From contig NZ_CP070982.1 in the NCBI RefSeq assembly GCF_018417595.1, positions 1,885,501 to 1,949,500 on the forward strand: a stretch of 64,000 bases of DNA, read 5' to 3'. The position numbers and the translations under genes are program-made. This document shows, piece by piece, positions 9,523 to 17,761 of the stretch. Origin of the DNA: Pseudomonas entomophila. Lineage in GTDB: Bacteria; Pseudomonadota; Gammaproteobacteria; Pseudomonadales; Pseudomonadaceae. The notes beneath the pieces are model-generated. The model was given only the letters and a program-made list of their open reading frames with translations, ran no database searches and was not told where the DNA came from. Position 1 is the stretch's first letter. Every line of letters starts with the position of its first letter.

Positions 9523-9559
9523 GCCGCCGCGAAATCGGCCCAAGGGGGCCGAGCGGCGA
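9523..9559 (+). promoter_or_regulatory. Hairpin between cmpX and sigX, possible attenuator
   Basis: TCGGCCC (9535-9541) pairs with GGGCCGA (9546-9552), and flanking GCCGC can extend the stem with GCGGC. There is no T run. The position between cmpX and sigX suggests partial termination or mRNA processing that would separate sigX levels from the upstream genes. This is inference only. Confidence 0.35.
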
Positions 9560-9588
9560 CATTGACCTGACTGTCGGCCAGATCCGTT

Positions 9589-10179
9589 TTGAATAAAGTT
9601 CATTCGCCGCCCATGCGCTATGACCCCCGGGAGCTCACCGACGAGGAGTTGGTGGCGCGTTCGCATGAGGAGCTGTTTCACGTTACCCGCGCCTATGAGG
9701 AACTCATGCGGCGCTACCAGCGGACGCTGTTCAACGTCTGCGCGCGCTACCTGGGGAACGATCGGGATGCCGACGATGTCTGTCAGGAGGTGATGTTGAA
9801 GGTGCTGTACGGGCTGAAGAACTTCGAGGGCAAATCGAAGTTCAAGACCTGGCTCTACAGCATCACCTACAACGAATGCATCACCCAGTACCGCAAGGAG
9901 CGTCGCAAACGAAGGTTGATGGATGCCTTGAGCCTGGACCCTGTCGAAGAGGCGTCCGAGGACACGGCACCGAAGCCTGAAGAAAAAGGCGGGCTGGATA
10001 AATGGCTGGTGCATGTGAACCCGATCGACCGGGAAATCCTGGTGCTGCGATTTGTCGCAGAGCTGGAATTCCAGGAGATCGCGGACATCATGCACATGGG
10101 CCTGAGCGCCACGAAAATGCGCTACAAGCGTGCGCTCGACAAGCTTAGAGAGAAATTTGCAGGCCTGGCTGAAACTTAG
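9589..10179 (+). CDS. sigX: ECF RNA polymerase sigma factor SigX
   Basis: A 196-aa extracytoplasmic-function sigma factor. Region 2 covers roughly residues 25-100, with RYQRTLFNVCARYLGNDRD, ADDVCQEVMLKVL and KFKTWLYSITYNECIT. Region 4 is at about 130-190, with REILVLRFVAELEFQEIADIMHMGLSATKMRYKRALDKL. SigX controls oprF, membrane fluidity and fatty-acid synthesis genes in P. aeruginosa. There is no classical anti-sigma gene next to it; CmpX/CfrX may play that part. The start is the TTG at 9589 (MNKVHSPP), matching the usual SigX N terminus. Its ribosome binding site is weak, and the alternative ATG at 9613 (MRYDPRELT) cannot be excluded. oprF follows 110 bp downstream. Confidence 0.93.
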   Translation: MNKVHSPPMRYDPRELTDEELVARSHEELFHVTRAYEELMRRYQRTLFNVCARYLGNDRDADDVCQEVMLKVLYGLKNFEGKSKFKTWLYSITYNECITQYRKERRKRRLMDALSLDPVEEASEDTAPKPEEKGGLDKWLVHVNPIDREILVLRFVAELEFQEIADIMHMGLSATKMRYKRALDKLREKFAGLAET

Positions 10180-10289
10180 TCGGCTGCAAATACCTCTAAC
10201 CAACCGGCAAGTTCTGCTAGACTAGCCGTCGAGTTGTCCCCCGGATGTTGGTGGGACTGCTTAACTATCACCAGATGGGGATTTAACGG

Positions 10290-11330
10290 ATGAAATTGAA
10301 AAACACCTTGGGCTTGGCCATTGGTACTCTCGTAGCCGCTACTTCGCTCGGTGCTCTGGCACAGGGCCAAGGCGCGGTCGAAATCGAAGGCAACGTCACC
10401 AAGCAGTTCTACGATAGCGAGCGCAACTTCAAGAACGACGGCACCAACCCTGGTGTTCGCCTCGGTTACTTCCTGACCGACGACGTCTCCCTTGACCTGG
10501 GCTACAACGAGACTCACAACGCTCGTGGCGAAGTCTTCAACAAAGACATCAAAGGCTCGAAAACCAAGCTGGACGCCACCTACCACTTCGGTACCGTCGG
10601 CGATGCACTGCGTCCGTACGTTTCCGCTGGTTTCGCTCACGAGAGCCTGGGCCAGGCCACTCGCAGCGGCCGTGACCACTCCACCTTCGCCAACGTTGGC
10701 GCTGGCGCCAAGTGGTACATCACCGACATGTTCTTCGCCCGTGCCGGCGTTGAAGCCATGTACAACATCGACAACGGCAACACCGAGTGGGGTCCGACCG
10801 TTGGTCTGGGTCTGAACTTCGGTGGCAGCGGTGGCCAGAAAGCCGCTCCTGCGCCGGCTCCAGTTGCCGAAGTCTGCTCCGACAGCGACAACGACGGCGT
10901 CTGCGACAACGTCGACAAGTGCCCTGACACCCCAGCCAACGTTACCGTTGACGCTGATGGCTGCCCGGCTGTTGCCGAAGTCGTTCGCGTTGAGCTGGAC
11001 GTCAAGTTCGACTTCGACAAGTCGGTCGTCAAGCCAAACAGCTACGGCGACATCAAGAACCTGGCTGACTTCATGAAGCAGTACCCACAGACCACCACCA
11101 CCGTGGAAGGTCACACTGACTCCGTCGGCCCAGACGCTTACAACCAGAAGCTGTCCGAGCGTCGTGCCAACGCTGTCAAGCAGGTCCTGACCCAGCAGTA
11201 CGGCGTAGAATCGAGCCGTGTTAGCTCGGTTGGCTACGGTGAGACCCGTCCGGTCGCCGACAACGCCACCGAAGCTGGCCGCGCCGTTAACCGTCGCGTA
11301 GAAGCTCAGGTAGAAGCCCAGGCCAAGTAA
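10290..11330 (+). CDS. oprF: Major outer-membrane porin OprF
   Basis: A 346-aa general porin and structural protein linking outer membrane and peptidoglycan. The signal peptide is residues 1-24, with likely cleavage after LGALA. An eight-stranded N-terminal barrel runs to about residue 180. An Ala/Pro hinge (AAPAPAPVAEV) follows, then a segment with four cysteines (VCSDSDNDGVCDNVDKCPDT ... GCPA). The C-terminal OmpA domain (about 235-346) contains VEGHTDSVG and LSERRANAV. The 110-bp upstream region has a CGTC at 10227-10230 that could be part of a SigX-type -10, but I cannot place a convincing -35. Codon choice looks highly biased, as expected for an abundant protein. A strong terminator follows. 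Confidence 0.97.
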   Translation: MKLKNTLGLAIGTLVAATSLGALAQGQGAVEIEGNVTKQFYDSERNFKNDGTNPGVRLGYFLTDDVSLDLGYNETHNARGEVFNKDIKGSKTKLDATYHFGTVGDALRPYVSAGFAHESLGQATRSGRDHSTFANVGAGAKWYITDMFFARAGVEAMYNIDNGNTEWGPTVGLGLNFGGSGGQKAAPAPAPVAEVCSDSDNDGVCDNVDKCPDTPANVTVDADGCPAVAEVVRVELDVKFDFDKSVVKPNSYGDIKNLADFMKQYPQTTTTVEGHTDSVGPDAYNQKLSERRANAVKQVLTQQYGVESSRVSSVGYGETRPVADNATEAGRAVNRRVEAQVEAQAK

Positions 11331-11349
11331 TTGGTTTGACGCTTCACGA

Positions 11350-11375
11350 AAAACCCGGCCTCGGCCGGGTTTTTC
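11350..11375 (+). terminator. Rho-independent terminator of oprF
   Basis: AAAACCCGGC pairs with GCCGGGTTTT (11350-11373) around CTCG, continuing into a T-rich tail. It lies 20 bases after the oprF stop and closes the sigX-oprF region. Confidence 0.92.
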
Positions 11376-11441
11376 TTTGCCTGCTGTTCAAGAGCGCCAG
11401 ATCGCCCGGCTCCTTGAGCTTCGTGCGGGAAACAGGGTTAT

Positions 11442-11528
11442 CTGTAGGAGCGGCTTCAGCCGCGAATCAGGCGACGCGGTCTCTGCTACCCGCTTCGCGG
11501 GTGATCGCGGCTAAAGCCGCTCCTACAG
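11442..11528. repeat. REP pair (GTAGGAGCGGCTTCAGCC family)
   Basis: CTGTAGGAGCGGCTTCAGCC at 11442 and its inverted copy ending at 11528 enclose a second small hairpin (CCCGCTTCGCGGG). It lies in the gap between the convergent oprF and PP2C-kinase genes. Same family: 28936-29022, 40868-40952 and 55336-55420. Confidence 0.85.
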
Positions 11529-11570
11529 GTGCTGCGCCAAATCAATGGGCTATGAGCGCCGGCTTGCGGT

Positions 11571-13241
11571 TCATCCCTTGAGCAGGGCGAGCAGTAGTAC
11601 CAGGTTGAATAGCAGGGACAGTAGCGCCACTGTTCGCCACACCTTCAGCGGCTCACGCTCCAGCAGCGGGCGTGGTCGATCGGGCAGTTCCTGTCGATCC
11701 CCGCGCTCAAGCAGCAACAACCACTGTTCAGCCGTCTCGAAGCGGTACGCTGGATTGGCGGCCACCGCCTGCTCCAGATTGCGCTGCAACCACTCAGGCA
11801 AGTCGGGGCGATAACGAGCGGCACTGACTGGAGCGCCGAAACGCGGCCGCTGGAAGGCTTCGATCTCACCGTAGGGGTAGTGCCCTGTCAGCAAGTGGTA
11901 CAGCGTCACACCCGCCGCATAGAGGTCCTGGCGCGGGCTGGGTGGCTGGCCATCGAAGGCTTCCGGGGCGATGTACGACGGCGTACCGGGCAGGGTGTGG
12001 GGCAAGTCCTCGGACAACCCCGGGCAGTAGGCCAGGCCGAAGTCCAGCACACGCAACTGACCATCGCTGCCCAGATGCAGATTTTCCGGCTTGATATCGC
12101 GATGCAACAGATTGCGCCGATGCAGTATGCCGACCGCCTGCAACAGCTGACGGGCAACTTCCAGCCACTGTGGCAGGGGCAAAGGGCCGTGGTTGGCGAG
12201 CAGGCAGGCGAGGGTGGTACCTGGATACTCGCGCATCAGGTAATACAGGTGTTGGCGTTGGCTGGCCGGGTGCGTCTCGGGAAAGTGCCGGCCGGCGACC
12301 CGGCGCAGGAACCACTCTTCCAGCAGCAGGCCCTGGGTCGCCTTGAGCTCTACCTCGCGGGTTTCGGGCAACGTCTTGAGCAACCAGGCTTGGCCGTGGT
12401 CATCCCGCACACGATAGAGCAGTGACTGACGGCTTTGGCTGAGCATTCCTTCGACCGTCCAGCCATCGACCATTTGCCCGCTGCGCAAGGCGCCGGGCAG
12501 TGGCCATTGTTGCGACTGTGCCAGTGTATCGGCGAGGTTGGCCGAGCCCAGCGCATCGATACGGACCAGCAAGGCGCTGGCGTTGTCCTGGCTACCGCAA
12601 AGATGAGCGCAGGCCACCAGTGTATCGACGACTTCCTGCAGGTCTGGCTGTTCACGCAGGATCGCCTGGATATGCGTGTCTCCCAGGCTGGTCCAGACAC
12701 CGTCGCTGAGCAGCAGGAAGCACTCGCCTTCGTGCAGGTCGCCCTCCAGGTAGTCCACCAGCAGTTGCTGGTCCAGCCCCAGGGCGCGCTTGAGCACGTG
12801 CTGCATGCCCGGCTGGCCCCAGACATGGTCCTCGCTCAGGCATTGCAGGCGGCCCCCATGCCAGCGGTACAGGCGGCAATCGCCGACATGGGCGAGGGTG
12901 AAGCGTCGACCGCGCAGTACCAGGGCGCTAAGGGTGGTCAACAGGGGCTGGCCATTGCCCTGGGCGCGCAACCAGCGGTTCTGCGCCAGCAGCAGACGGT
13001 CCAGGGCCTGGGCCACGCTCCAGGTGGCGGGTGTGGCGTAGTAGTCCAGCGCCAGTGCCTGCAGGCTGGCCCGTGCCGCCAACCCGCCATCGGCGCACTG
13101 GCTGACGCCATCGGCGAGGGCGAACAGGTAACCCTTGCTGGCGGCCAGCTCCGGCGCGGGGGTGACCAGGCGCAGGGCGTCCTGGTTTTCCGCCCGCGGC
13201 CCAGTGGCGCTGGCCTGGGCGAAACTCAGGCGCAGGCTCAT
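11571..13241 (-). CDS. Bifunctional PP2C-type protein phosphatase / Ser-Thr protein kinase, membrane-anchored
   Basis: A 556-aa fusion. Residues 1-240 form a PP2C phosphatase domain with ENQDALRLV, LADGVSQCADGG, VGDCRLYRW, LLSDGVW and GSQDNAS; the aspartates bind metal. Residues about 270-510 are a Hanks-type kinase: Lys in WLLKTL, HRDIKPENLHL catalytic loop, DFGLAY metal motif, GTPSYIAPEAF activation segment and DLYAAGVTLYHLLTG. The glycine loop is poor. One hydrophobic helix (VALLSLLFNLVLLLALL) ends the protein, so both enzymatic domains probably face the cytoplasm on a C-terminal anchor. The ATG overlaps the nasA stop (ATGA, 13238-13241), implying translational coupling to the nitrate transporter. 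Substrate unknown; control of nitrate uptake or assimilation is an inference from coupling. Confidence 0.9.
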   Translation of the reverse strand: MSLRLSFAQASATGPRAENQDALRLVTPAPELAASKGYLFALADGVSQCADGGLAARASLQALALDYYATPATWSVAQALDRLLLAQNRWLRAQGNGQPLLTTLSALVLRGRRFTLAHVGDCRLYRWHGGRLQCLSEDHVWGQPGMQHVLKRALGLDQQLLVDYLEGDLHEGECFLLLSDGVWTSLGDTHIQAILREQPDLQEVVDTLVACAHLCGSQDNASALLVRIDALGSANLADTLAQSQQWPLPGALRSGQMVDGWTVEGMLSQSRQSLLYRVRDDHGQAWLLKTLPETREVELKATQGLLLEEWFLRRVAGRHFPETHPASQRQHLYYLMREYPGTTLACLLANHGPLPLPQWLEVARQLLQAVGILHRRNLLHRDIKPENLHLGSDGQLRVLDFGLAYCPGLSEDLPHTLPGTPSYIAPEAFDGQPPSPRQDLYAAGVTLYHLLTGHYPYGEIEAFQRPRFGAPVSAARYRPDLPEWLQRNLEQAVAANPAYRFETAEQWLLLLERGDRQELPDRPRPLLEREPLKVWRTVALLSLLFNLVLLLALLKG

Positions 13242-14449
13242 ACCCGTGCTGCGGTGACCGCCGCCGAGCCCCAGGTGGTGCGCCAGCGCAGCTTGACGCC
13301 ATGCAGGCCGAACCAGGCCAGCAAGCCGAGGCTGGCGAACAGCCACAAGCCCAGCTGGTAGTCGCCGGTATGCTGCTTGATGGCGCCCAATCCGGCCGCG
13401 AGGAGAAAGCCGCCGATACCACCGGCCATGCCGATCAGCCCGGTCATCACCCCGATCTCCTGGCGAAAGCGTTGCGGCACCAGCTGGAACACCGCGCCAT
13501 TGCCGGCGCCCAACCCCAGCATGGCGCTGACGAACAGTGCCAGCGCGGCGGCCGCGCTGGGCAGGTTGAAACCAACCGCGGCGATGCACACGGCCGCCAC
13601 GCCGTACATGGCCAGCAAGGTGCGGATGCCGCCGAAGCGATCGGCCAGGGCCCCGCCCAGCGGGCGCATCAGGCTGCCGGCGAACACGCAGGCGGCGGTG
13701 TAGTAGCCTGCGGTGACGGGGCTCAGGGCGTACTGGTCGCTGAAGTAGCCGGGCAGGGCGCTGGCCAGGCCGATGAAGCCGCCGAAGGTGACGCTGTAGA
13801 AGAACATGAACCACCAGCTGTCGCGGTCGCCCAGGGCCTTGAGGTAGTCAGCGATGGCTTTCGGTTTGGGGCGCTCTGGGGCATTGCGCGCCAGCAGGGC
13901 GAACAGCGCCAGGGTCAGCAGCAGCGGCAGCAGGGCAAAGCCGAATACATTGTTCCAGCCAAAGCCAGCCGCCAGGGCGGGCGCCAGCAGGGCGGCGAAC
14001 ACCGTGCCGGAGTTGCCGGCGCCGGCGATGCCCATGGCCTTGCCCTGGTGCTGTGGTGGATACCACTGCGAGGCCAGCGGCAGGGAGACGGCGAACGAGG
14101 CCCCGGCGAAGCCGAGGAACACGCCGAGCAACAGCGCCTGTTCATAGCTGTGCACGCCCAGGTGCCAGGCGCAGGCCAGGGCGACGATCACCACCACCTG
14201 GCCGATCAGGCCGGCGGTCTTCGGCGACAGGCGGTCCACCAGCAGGCCCATGGCGAAGCGCAGCAGTGCGCCGGCCAGGATCGGCGTGGCCACCATCAGG
14301 CCTCGTTGCTGGGCACTGAGTTGCAGGTCTGCAGCGATTTGCACCGCCAGGGGGCCAAGCAGGTACCAGACCATGAAACTCAGGTCGAAGTAGAGGAAGG
14401 CGGCGAACAGGGTGGGCACATGCCCGGATTTCCAGAAGCTCGTATTCAT
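13238..14449 (-). CDS. nasA: Nitrate transporter, major facilitator superfamily (NNP family)
   Basis: A 403-aa, twelve-helix inner-membrane transporter for assimilatory nitrate (possibly nitrite) uptake. The protein begins MNTSFWKSGHVPTLFAAFLYFDLSFMVWYLLGPL, as in NarK/NasA proteins. RFAMGLLVDRLSPK is the MFS loop between helices 2 and 3. GAGNSGTVFAALLAP and GLGAGNGAVFQLVPQRF are the two nitrate-signature regions. ATG at 14447-14449 is the start; a longer open frame upstream runs through the leader and is rejected. Expression is probably controlled by NasT antitermination at the leader (14450-14633) and nitrogen-limitation control. It is followed by the overlapping phosphatase-kinase gene. 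Confidence 0.93.
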   Translation of the reverse strand: MNTSFWKSGHVPTLFAAFLYFDLSFMVWYLLGPLAVQIAADLQLSAQQRGLMVATPILAGALLRFAMGLLVDRLSPKTAGLIGQVVVIVALACAWHLGVHSYEQALLLGVFLGFAGASFAVSLPLASQWYPPQHQGKAMGIAGAGNSGTVFAALLAPALAAGFGWNNVFGFALLPLLLTLALFALLARNAPERPKPKAIADYLKALGDRDSWWFMFFYSVTFGGFIGLASALPGYFSDQYALSPVTAGYYTAACVFAGSLMRPLGGALADRFGGIRTLLAMYGVAAVCIAAVGFNLPSAAAALALFVSAMLGLGAGNGAVFQLVPQRFRQEIGVMTGLIGMAGGIGGFLLAAGLGAIKQHTGDYQLGLWLFASLGLLAWFGLHGVKLRWRTTWGSAAVTAARV

Positions 14450-14633
14450 CGAACACCTCGTTGGGCGCACAACACAGGGGTGCAAACGCAAAGACGCCGC
14501 TGCCCGGTCCACGTTTGTGGAGAGGGGAGCGACGTCTTTGTCGGGGTTTGGGGGCAACCGCCGTTGGCTACCTGGCCTGTATTTCAGCAAGAGCCGGGCC
14601 AACTTCTTGGGGGCAGTCCAGAGGCGGTGGTGT
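14450..14633 (-). promoter_or_regulatory. nasA leader with terminator-like hairpin, presumed NasT (ANTAR) target
   Basis: This 184-bp gap between nasT and nasA is the 5' leader of nasA. It holds a long imperfect hairpin: CAAAGACG (14489-14496) pairs with CGTCTTTG (14533-14540), then CGCT pairs with AGCG. An inner stem TCCAC/GTGGA lies at 14508-14521. On the minus strand the 3' arm runs into GTCTTTGCGTTTG, a weak T-rich tail. Upstream a second fold, TTGGC...GCCAA, spans about 14565-14605. ANTAR proteins such as NasT/NasR bind paired hairpins and disrupt a following terminator; this layout agrees, but I did not find a textbook hexaloop pair by eye. Confidence 0.55.
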
Positions 14634-15209
14634 TCAGCCGAGCATTTCGGACAGGGCGATGATCTGTTCCGCCACCTGGATCAGCTTCTGCTGGCGGCTC
14701 ATGGCCTGGCGGCGCATCAGGGTGTAGGCCTGCTCCTCGTTGCAGTCCTTCATCTTCATCAGCAGCCCCTTGGCCTGCTCGATGCGCTTGCGTTCAGCCA
14801 ACTGCTGGTCGCGGGCCTGCAGTTGGGCACGCAGCGCCTGGTCGCTCTCGAAACGCGCCATGGCGACGTCGAGGATGGGCTGCAGGCGTGCCGCGTGGAT
14901 GCCTTCGATGATATAGGCGCTGACTCCGGCCTGGATCGCCTGGCGCATCACCCCGGGATCGTGTTCGTCGGTGAACAGCACGATGGGCCGTGGGTGGTCG
15001 CGGCTGACCAGCACCATCTGCTCCAGTACATCCCGGCCGGGTGACTCGGTATCGATCAGCACCACGTCCGGGCGCACCGTTTCGACGCAGCCGGGCAGGT
15101 CGATGGTCAGGCCGCCGGCCTCGATCACCTCGAAGCCCGCCTCGCTCAATGCGGCCTTGAGGCGGCCAACCTTCTTTTCGGTGTCGTCGATCAGCAGGAT
15201 GCGCAACAT
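14634..15209 (-). CDS. nasT: Nitrate/nitrite response antiterminator NasT (REC-ANTAR)
   Basis: A 191-aa two-domain regulator. Residues 1-120 form a response-regulator receiver, with acidic pair LLIDDTEKK, presumed phospho-acceptor Asp in DVVLIDTESPG, and PIVLFTDEHD. Residues about 130-191 are an ANTAR RNA-binding domain (RIEQAKGLLMKMKDCNEEQAYTLMRRQAM). In the known system NasS holds NasT inactive until nitrate or nitrite binds NasS; free NasT then binds the nas leader RNA and prevents termination. It starts 9 bases after the nasS stop, so the sensor and antiterminator are one transcription unit. Confidence 0.94.
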   Translation of the reverse strand: MLRILLIDDTEKKVGRLKAALSEAGFEVIEAGGLTIDLPGCVETVRPDVVLIDTESPGRDVLEQMVLVSRDHPRPIVLFTDEHDPGVMRQAIQAGVSAYIIEGIHAARLQPILDVAMARFESDQALRAQLQARDQQLAERKRIEQAKGLLMKMKDCNEEQAYTLMRRQAMSRQQKLIQVAEQIIALSEMLG

Positions 15210-15218
15210 GATCGTCCC

Positions 15219-16433
15219 TCAGTGTCCGACGCGCGCGCCGGGCGCCGCGTCCAGGGCGTGCAGGCTGAAGCTGCGCGCATAACCATGGGGGTCGCTGCCG
15301 TCCCAGCGGCTGCCGTCGATCAGCAGGCTGCTGCGCATCGGTCGTTCGGCGCAGGGTACGTGCAAGGCTTCGGCAGCCTCACGGTACAAGGCCATTTGCT
15401 GGACTTGGCGTGCCACATCGAGGTAATCCGGGTCTTCGCGCAGGATGCCCCAGCGGCGGAACTGGGTCATGAACCACATGCCGTCGGAGAGGTAGGGCAG
15501 GTTGGCGCGCCCCTGGTCGAACAGGCGCAATGCGTGGCGGTCCTGCCAGCGGTTGCCCAGGCCATCCTGGTAATCGCCGAGCAGGCGCGGTTCGATGCTG
15601 CTCACCGGGATGCCCAGGTAGCTGTCGCCACTGAGCAACTGTGCGGTGCCACGCCGGTTCTCGAGGTTCTGTTCGATGAACCGGCTGGCGGCGAGGACCG
15701 CCTTGATCAGTGCCCGGGCGCTGTTGGGGTATTGCTCGACGAAGCTGCGGGCGCAGGCCAGCACCTTCTCCGGGTGGTCCGGCCACACTGCCTGGCTGGT
15801 GGCCAAGGTGAAGCCCTGGCCCTTGGCGATGGCGTCGGCCGACCAGGGCTCGCCGGCACAGAAGCCGTCGATGCGCCCGGCCTGCAGGTGGGCGACCATC
15901 TGCGCGGGTGGCACTACCACGCTGTCGACGTCACGCAATGGGTGAATGCCCTGGCTGGCCAGCCAGTAGTACAGCCACATGGCGTGGGTGCCGGTGGGGA
16001 AGGTCTGGGCGAAGGTCAGCCGTGCGCCATGCTGGTGCACCAGCCGGGCCAGTGCCTCGGGGCTGGTCACGCCCTTGCGCTGCAGCGCAGGCGAGAGATT
16101 GATGGCCTGGGCGTTCTGGTTCAGGCCCATGAGCACCGCCATCTCCCTGGCTGGGCCGCCGCCCACGCCCAGCTGCACGGCATAGACCAGCCCGTACAGG
16201 CAGTGGGCGGCGTCCAGCTCGCCCCGGGTCAGCTTGTCGCGCAGGCCGGCCCAGGAGGCCTGGCGGTGCAGGTTCAGGGTCAGGCCCTGCTGCTGGGCGA
16301 AGCCCTGGGTGGCGGCCACGATCACCGAGGCGCAGTCGGTCAGGGCCATGAAACCGATGTCCAGGCAGGTCTTCTCGGGGGCATCGCTGCCGTTGACCCA
16401 GGCCAGGGGCATTGTCGGGGGGGCTGTATTCAC
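15219..16433 (-). CDS. nasS: Nitrate/nitrite sensor NasS
   Basis: A 404-aa protein of the NrtA/CmpA-type nitrate-binding family. The absence of a signal peptide fits the cytoplasmic sensor NasS rather than a transport binding protein. Marks include LDIGFMALTDCASVIVA, GELDAAHCLYGL, FPTGTHAMWLYYWLA and GRIDGFCAGEPW. The start is the GTG at 16431-16433, with GAGGAG four bases upstream. An open frame extends further upstream but lies before that ribosome binding site. Two C homopolymers sit around the start on the coding strand (8 at 16444-16451, 7 inside the gene at 16417-16423). It partners with nasT, encoded immediately downstream, and is divergent from pyrD (126 bp between starts). Confidence 0.92.
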   Translation of the reverse strand: MNTAPPTMPLAWVNGSDAPEKTCLDIGFMALTDCASVIVAATQGFAQQQGLTLNLHRQASWAGLRDKLTRGELDAAHCLYGLVYAVQLGVGGGPAREMAVLMGLNQNAQAINLSPALQRKGVTSPEALARLVHQHGARLTFAQTFPTGTHAMWLYYWLASQGIHPLRDVDSVVVPPAQMVAHLQAGRIDGFCAGEPWSADAIAKGQGFTLATSQAVWPDHPEKVLACARSFVEQYPNSARALIKAVLAASRFIEQNLENRRGTAQLLSGDSYLGIPVSSIEPRLLGDYQDGLGNRWQDRHALRLFDQGRANLPYLSDGMWFMTQFRRWGILREDPDYLDVARQVQQMALYREAAEALHVPCAERPMRSSLLIDGSRWDGSDPHGYARSFSLHALDAAPGARVGH

Positions 16434-16559
16434 GGGGCTCCTCGGGGGGGGCAGCGCAACTGCATGGAGCAGAAGAAGCAACCCATGTGCCAGGGCCCTG
16501 TCGCCACGGCGGCGCGCTGGCTATAATCGCCCCCTCACACACCGCGAGTCCGCCCGCCC

Positions 16560-17582
16560 ATGTATACCCTGGCCCGCCAGCTGCTGTTCAAGCTTTCCCC
16601 GGAAACCTCCCACGACCTCTCGCTGGACCTGATCGGCGCCGGTGGCCGCCTTGGGCTCAATGGCCTGCTGTGCAAGCAACCGGCGGCGTTGCCGGTGAGC
16701 GTCATGGGCTTGAACTTCGCCAACCCGGTCGGCCTGGCCGCGGGCCTGGACAAGAACGGCGCGGCCATCGATGGCTTCGCCCAGCTGGGTTTCGGTTTCG
16801 TCGAGATCGGCACCGTGACGCCGCGCCCGCAGCCGGGCAACCCCAAGCCGCGCCTGTTCCGTATTCCCGAGGCCACCGCGATCATCAACCGCATGGGCTT
16901 CAACAACCTGGGTGTCGACAACCTGCTGACGCGGGTGCGGGCTTCGAAGTACAGCGGCGTGCTGGGTATCAACATCGGCAAGAACTTCGACACCCCGGTC
17001 GAGCGCGCCCAGGATGACTACCTGATCTGCCTGGAGAAGGTCTACAACGACGCCAGCTACATCACCGTCAACGTCAGCTCGCCCAACACTCCGGGCCTGC
17101 GCAGCCTGCAGTTCGGCGACTCGCTCAAGCAACTGCTCGATGCCCTGGCCGAGCGTCGCGAGCAACTGGCGGTGAGCAACGGCAAGCGCGTGCCCCTGGC
17201 GATCAAGATCGCCCCGGACATGAGCGACGAGGAAACCGCCCTGGTGGCGGCGGCGCTGATGGAATCGGGAATGGACGCGGTGATCGCCACCAACACCACC
17301 CTTGGCCGCGAAGGTGTCGAGGGTTTGCCCTTCGGTGGCGAGGCGGGTGGCCTGTCGGGGGCGCCGGTGCTGGAGAAGAGCACCCACACGGTGAAGGTGC
17401 TGGCGGGCGAACTGGGTGGCAAGTTGCCGATCATTGCGGCCGGTGGTATCACCGAGGGCCGTCATGCGGCTGAGAAGATCGCTGCAGGGGCGAGCCTGGT
17501 GCAGATTTACTCGGGCTTCATCTACAAAGGCCCAGCGCTGATTCGCGAGGCCGTGGACGCGATTGCCGCGATGCCGAGGTGA
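16560..17582 (+). CDS. pyrD: Dihydroorotate dehydrogenase (quinone), class 2
   Basis: A 340-aa membrane-associated FMN enzyme that oxidises dihydroorotate to orotate with ubiquinone in pyrimidine synthesis. The N-terminal helical segment ([21 protein letters not shown]) is the class 2 quinone and membrane domain. [55 protein letters not shown] (catalytic Ser) and AAGGITEG follow in order. Length and motifs are normal. Flanked by nasS (divergent) and a REP pair with the rmf terminator downstream. Confidence 0.97.
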   Translation: MYTLARQLLFKLSPETSHDLSLDLIGAGGRLGLNGLLCKQPAALPVSVMGLNFANPVGLAAGLDKNGAAIDGFAQLGFGFVEIGTVTPRPQPGNPKPRLFRIPEATAIINRMGFNNLGVDNLLTRVRASKYSGVLGINIGKNFDTPVERAQDDYLICLEKVYNDASYITVNVSSPNTPGLRSLQFGDSLKQLLDALAERREQLAVSNGKRVPLAIKIAPDMSDEETALVAAALMESGMDAVIATNTTLGREGVEGLPFGGEAGGLSGAPVLEKSTHTVKVLAGELGGKLPIIAAGGITEGRHAAEKIAAGASLVQIYSGFIYKGPALIREAVDAIAAMPR

Positions 17583-17586
17583 GCCC

Positions 17587-17649
17587 ATCGCGGATGAATC
17601 CGCTCCTACAGGGGGCGTCGTTCCCGGTAGGCGCGGATTCATCCGCGAA
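17587..17649. repeat. REP pair (GTAGGAGCGGATTCATCCGC family)
   Basis: ATCGCGGATGAATCCGCTCC from 17587 and an inverted, slightly diverged copy (GCGGATTCATCCGCGAA) ending at 17649 lie between the convergent pyrD and rmf genes. Same family: 23247-23310 and 57631-57692. Confidence 0.85.
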
Positions 17650-17674
17650 GCAGTCGACACCGATTCAAGGCCAT

Positions 17675-17700
17675 AAAAAAGGGCCCCTCAAAAGGGGCCC
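17675..17700 (-). terminator. Rho-independent terminator of rmf
   Basis: On the minus strand GGGCCCCT pairs with AGGGGCCC (17681-17688 and 17693-17700) and is followed by a run of six T (17675-17680). The orientation serves rmf; on the plus strand there is no T run for pyrD. Confidence 0.85.
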
Positions 17701-17761
17701 CTGGGCCGCAGCCCGCCGCCCGGATAGGGCGCGCATGGTAACTCGAATTCAGTGTCCTCGT

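Noticed and set aside
9196..10230. A SigX-type promoter at TAAC (10197-10200) and CGTC (10227-10230) before oprF
   Set aside because: The spacing of 26 bp is too long for an ECF promoter; no better -35 could be fixed by eye.
13242..13814. N-terminal extension of the phosphatase-kinase reading into nasA
   Set aside because: It is the out-of-frame image of nasA. The PP2C domain begins right at ATG 13241, which overlaps the nasA stop.
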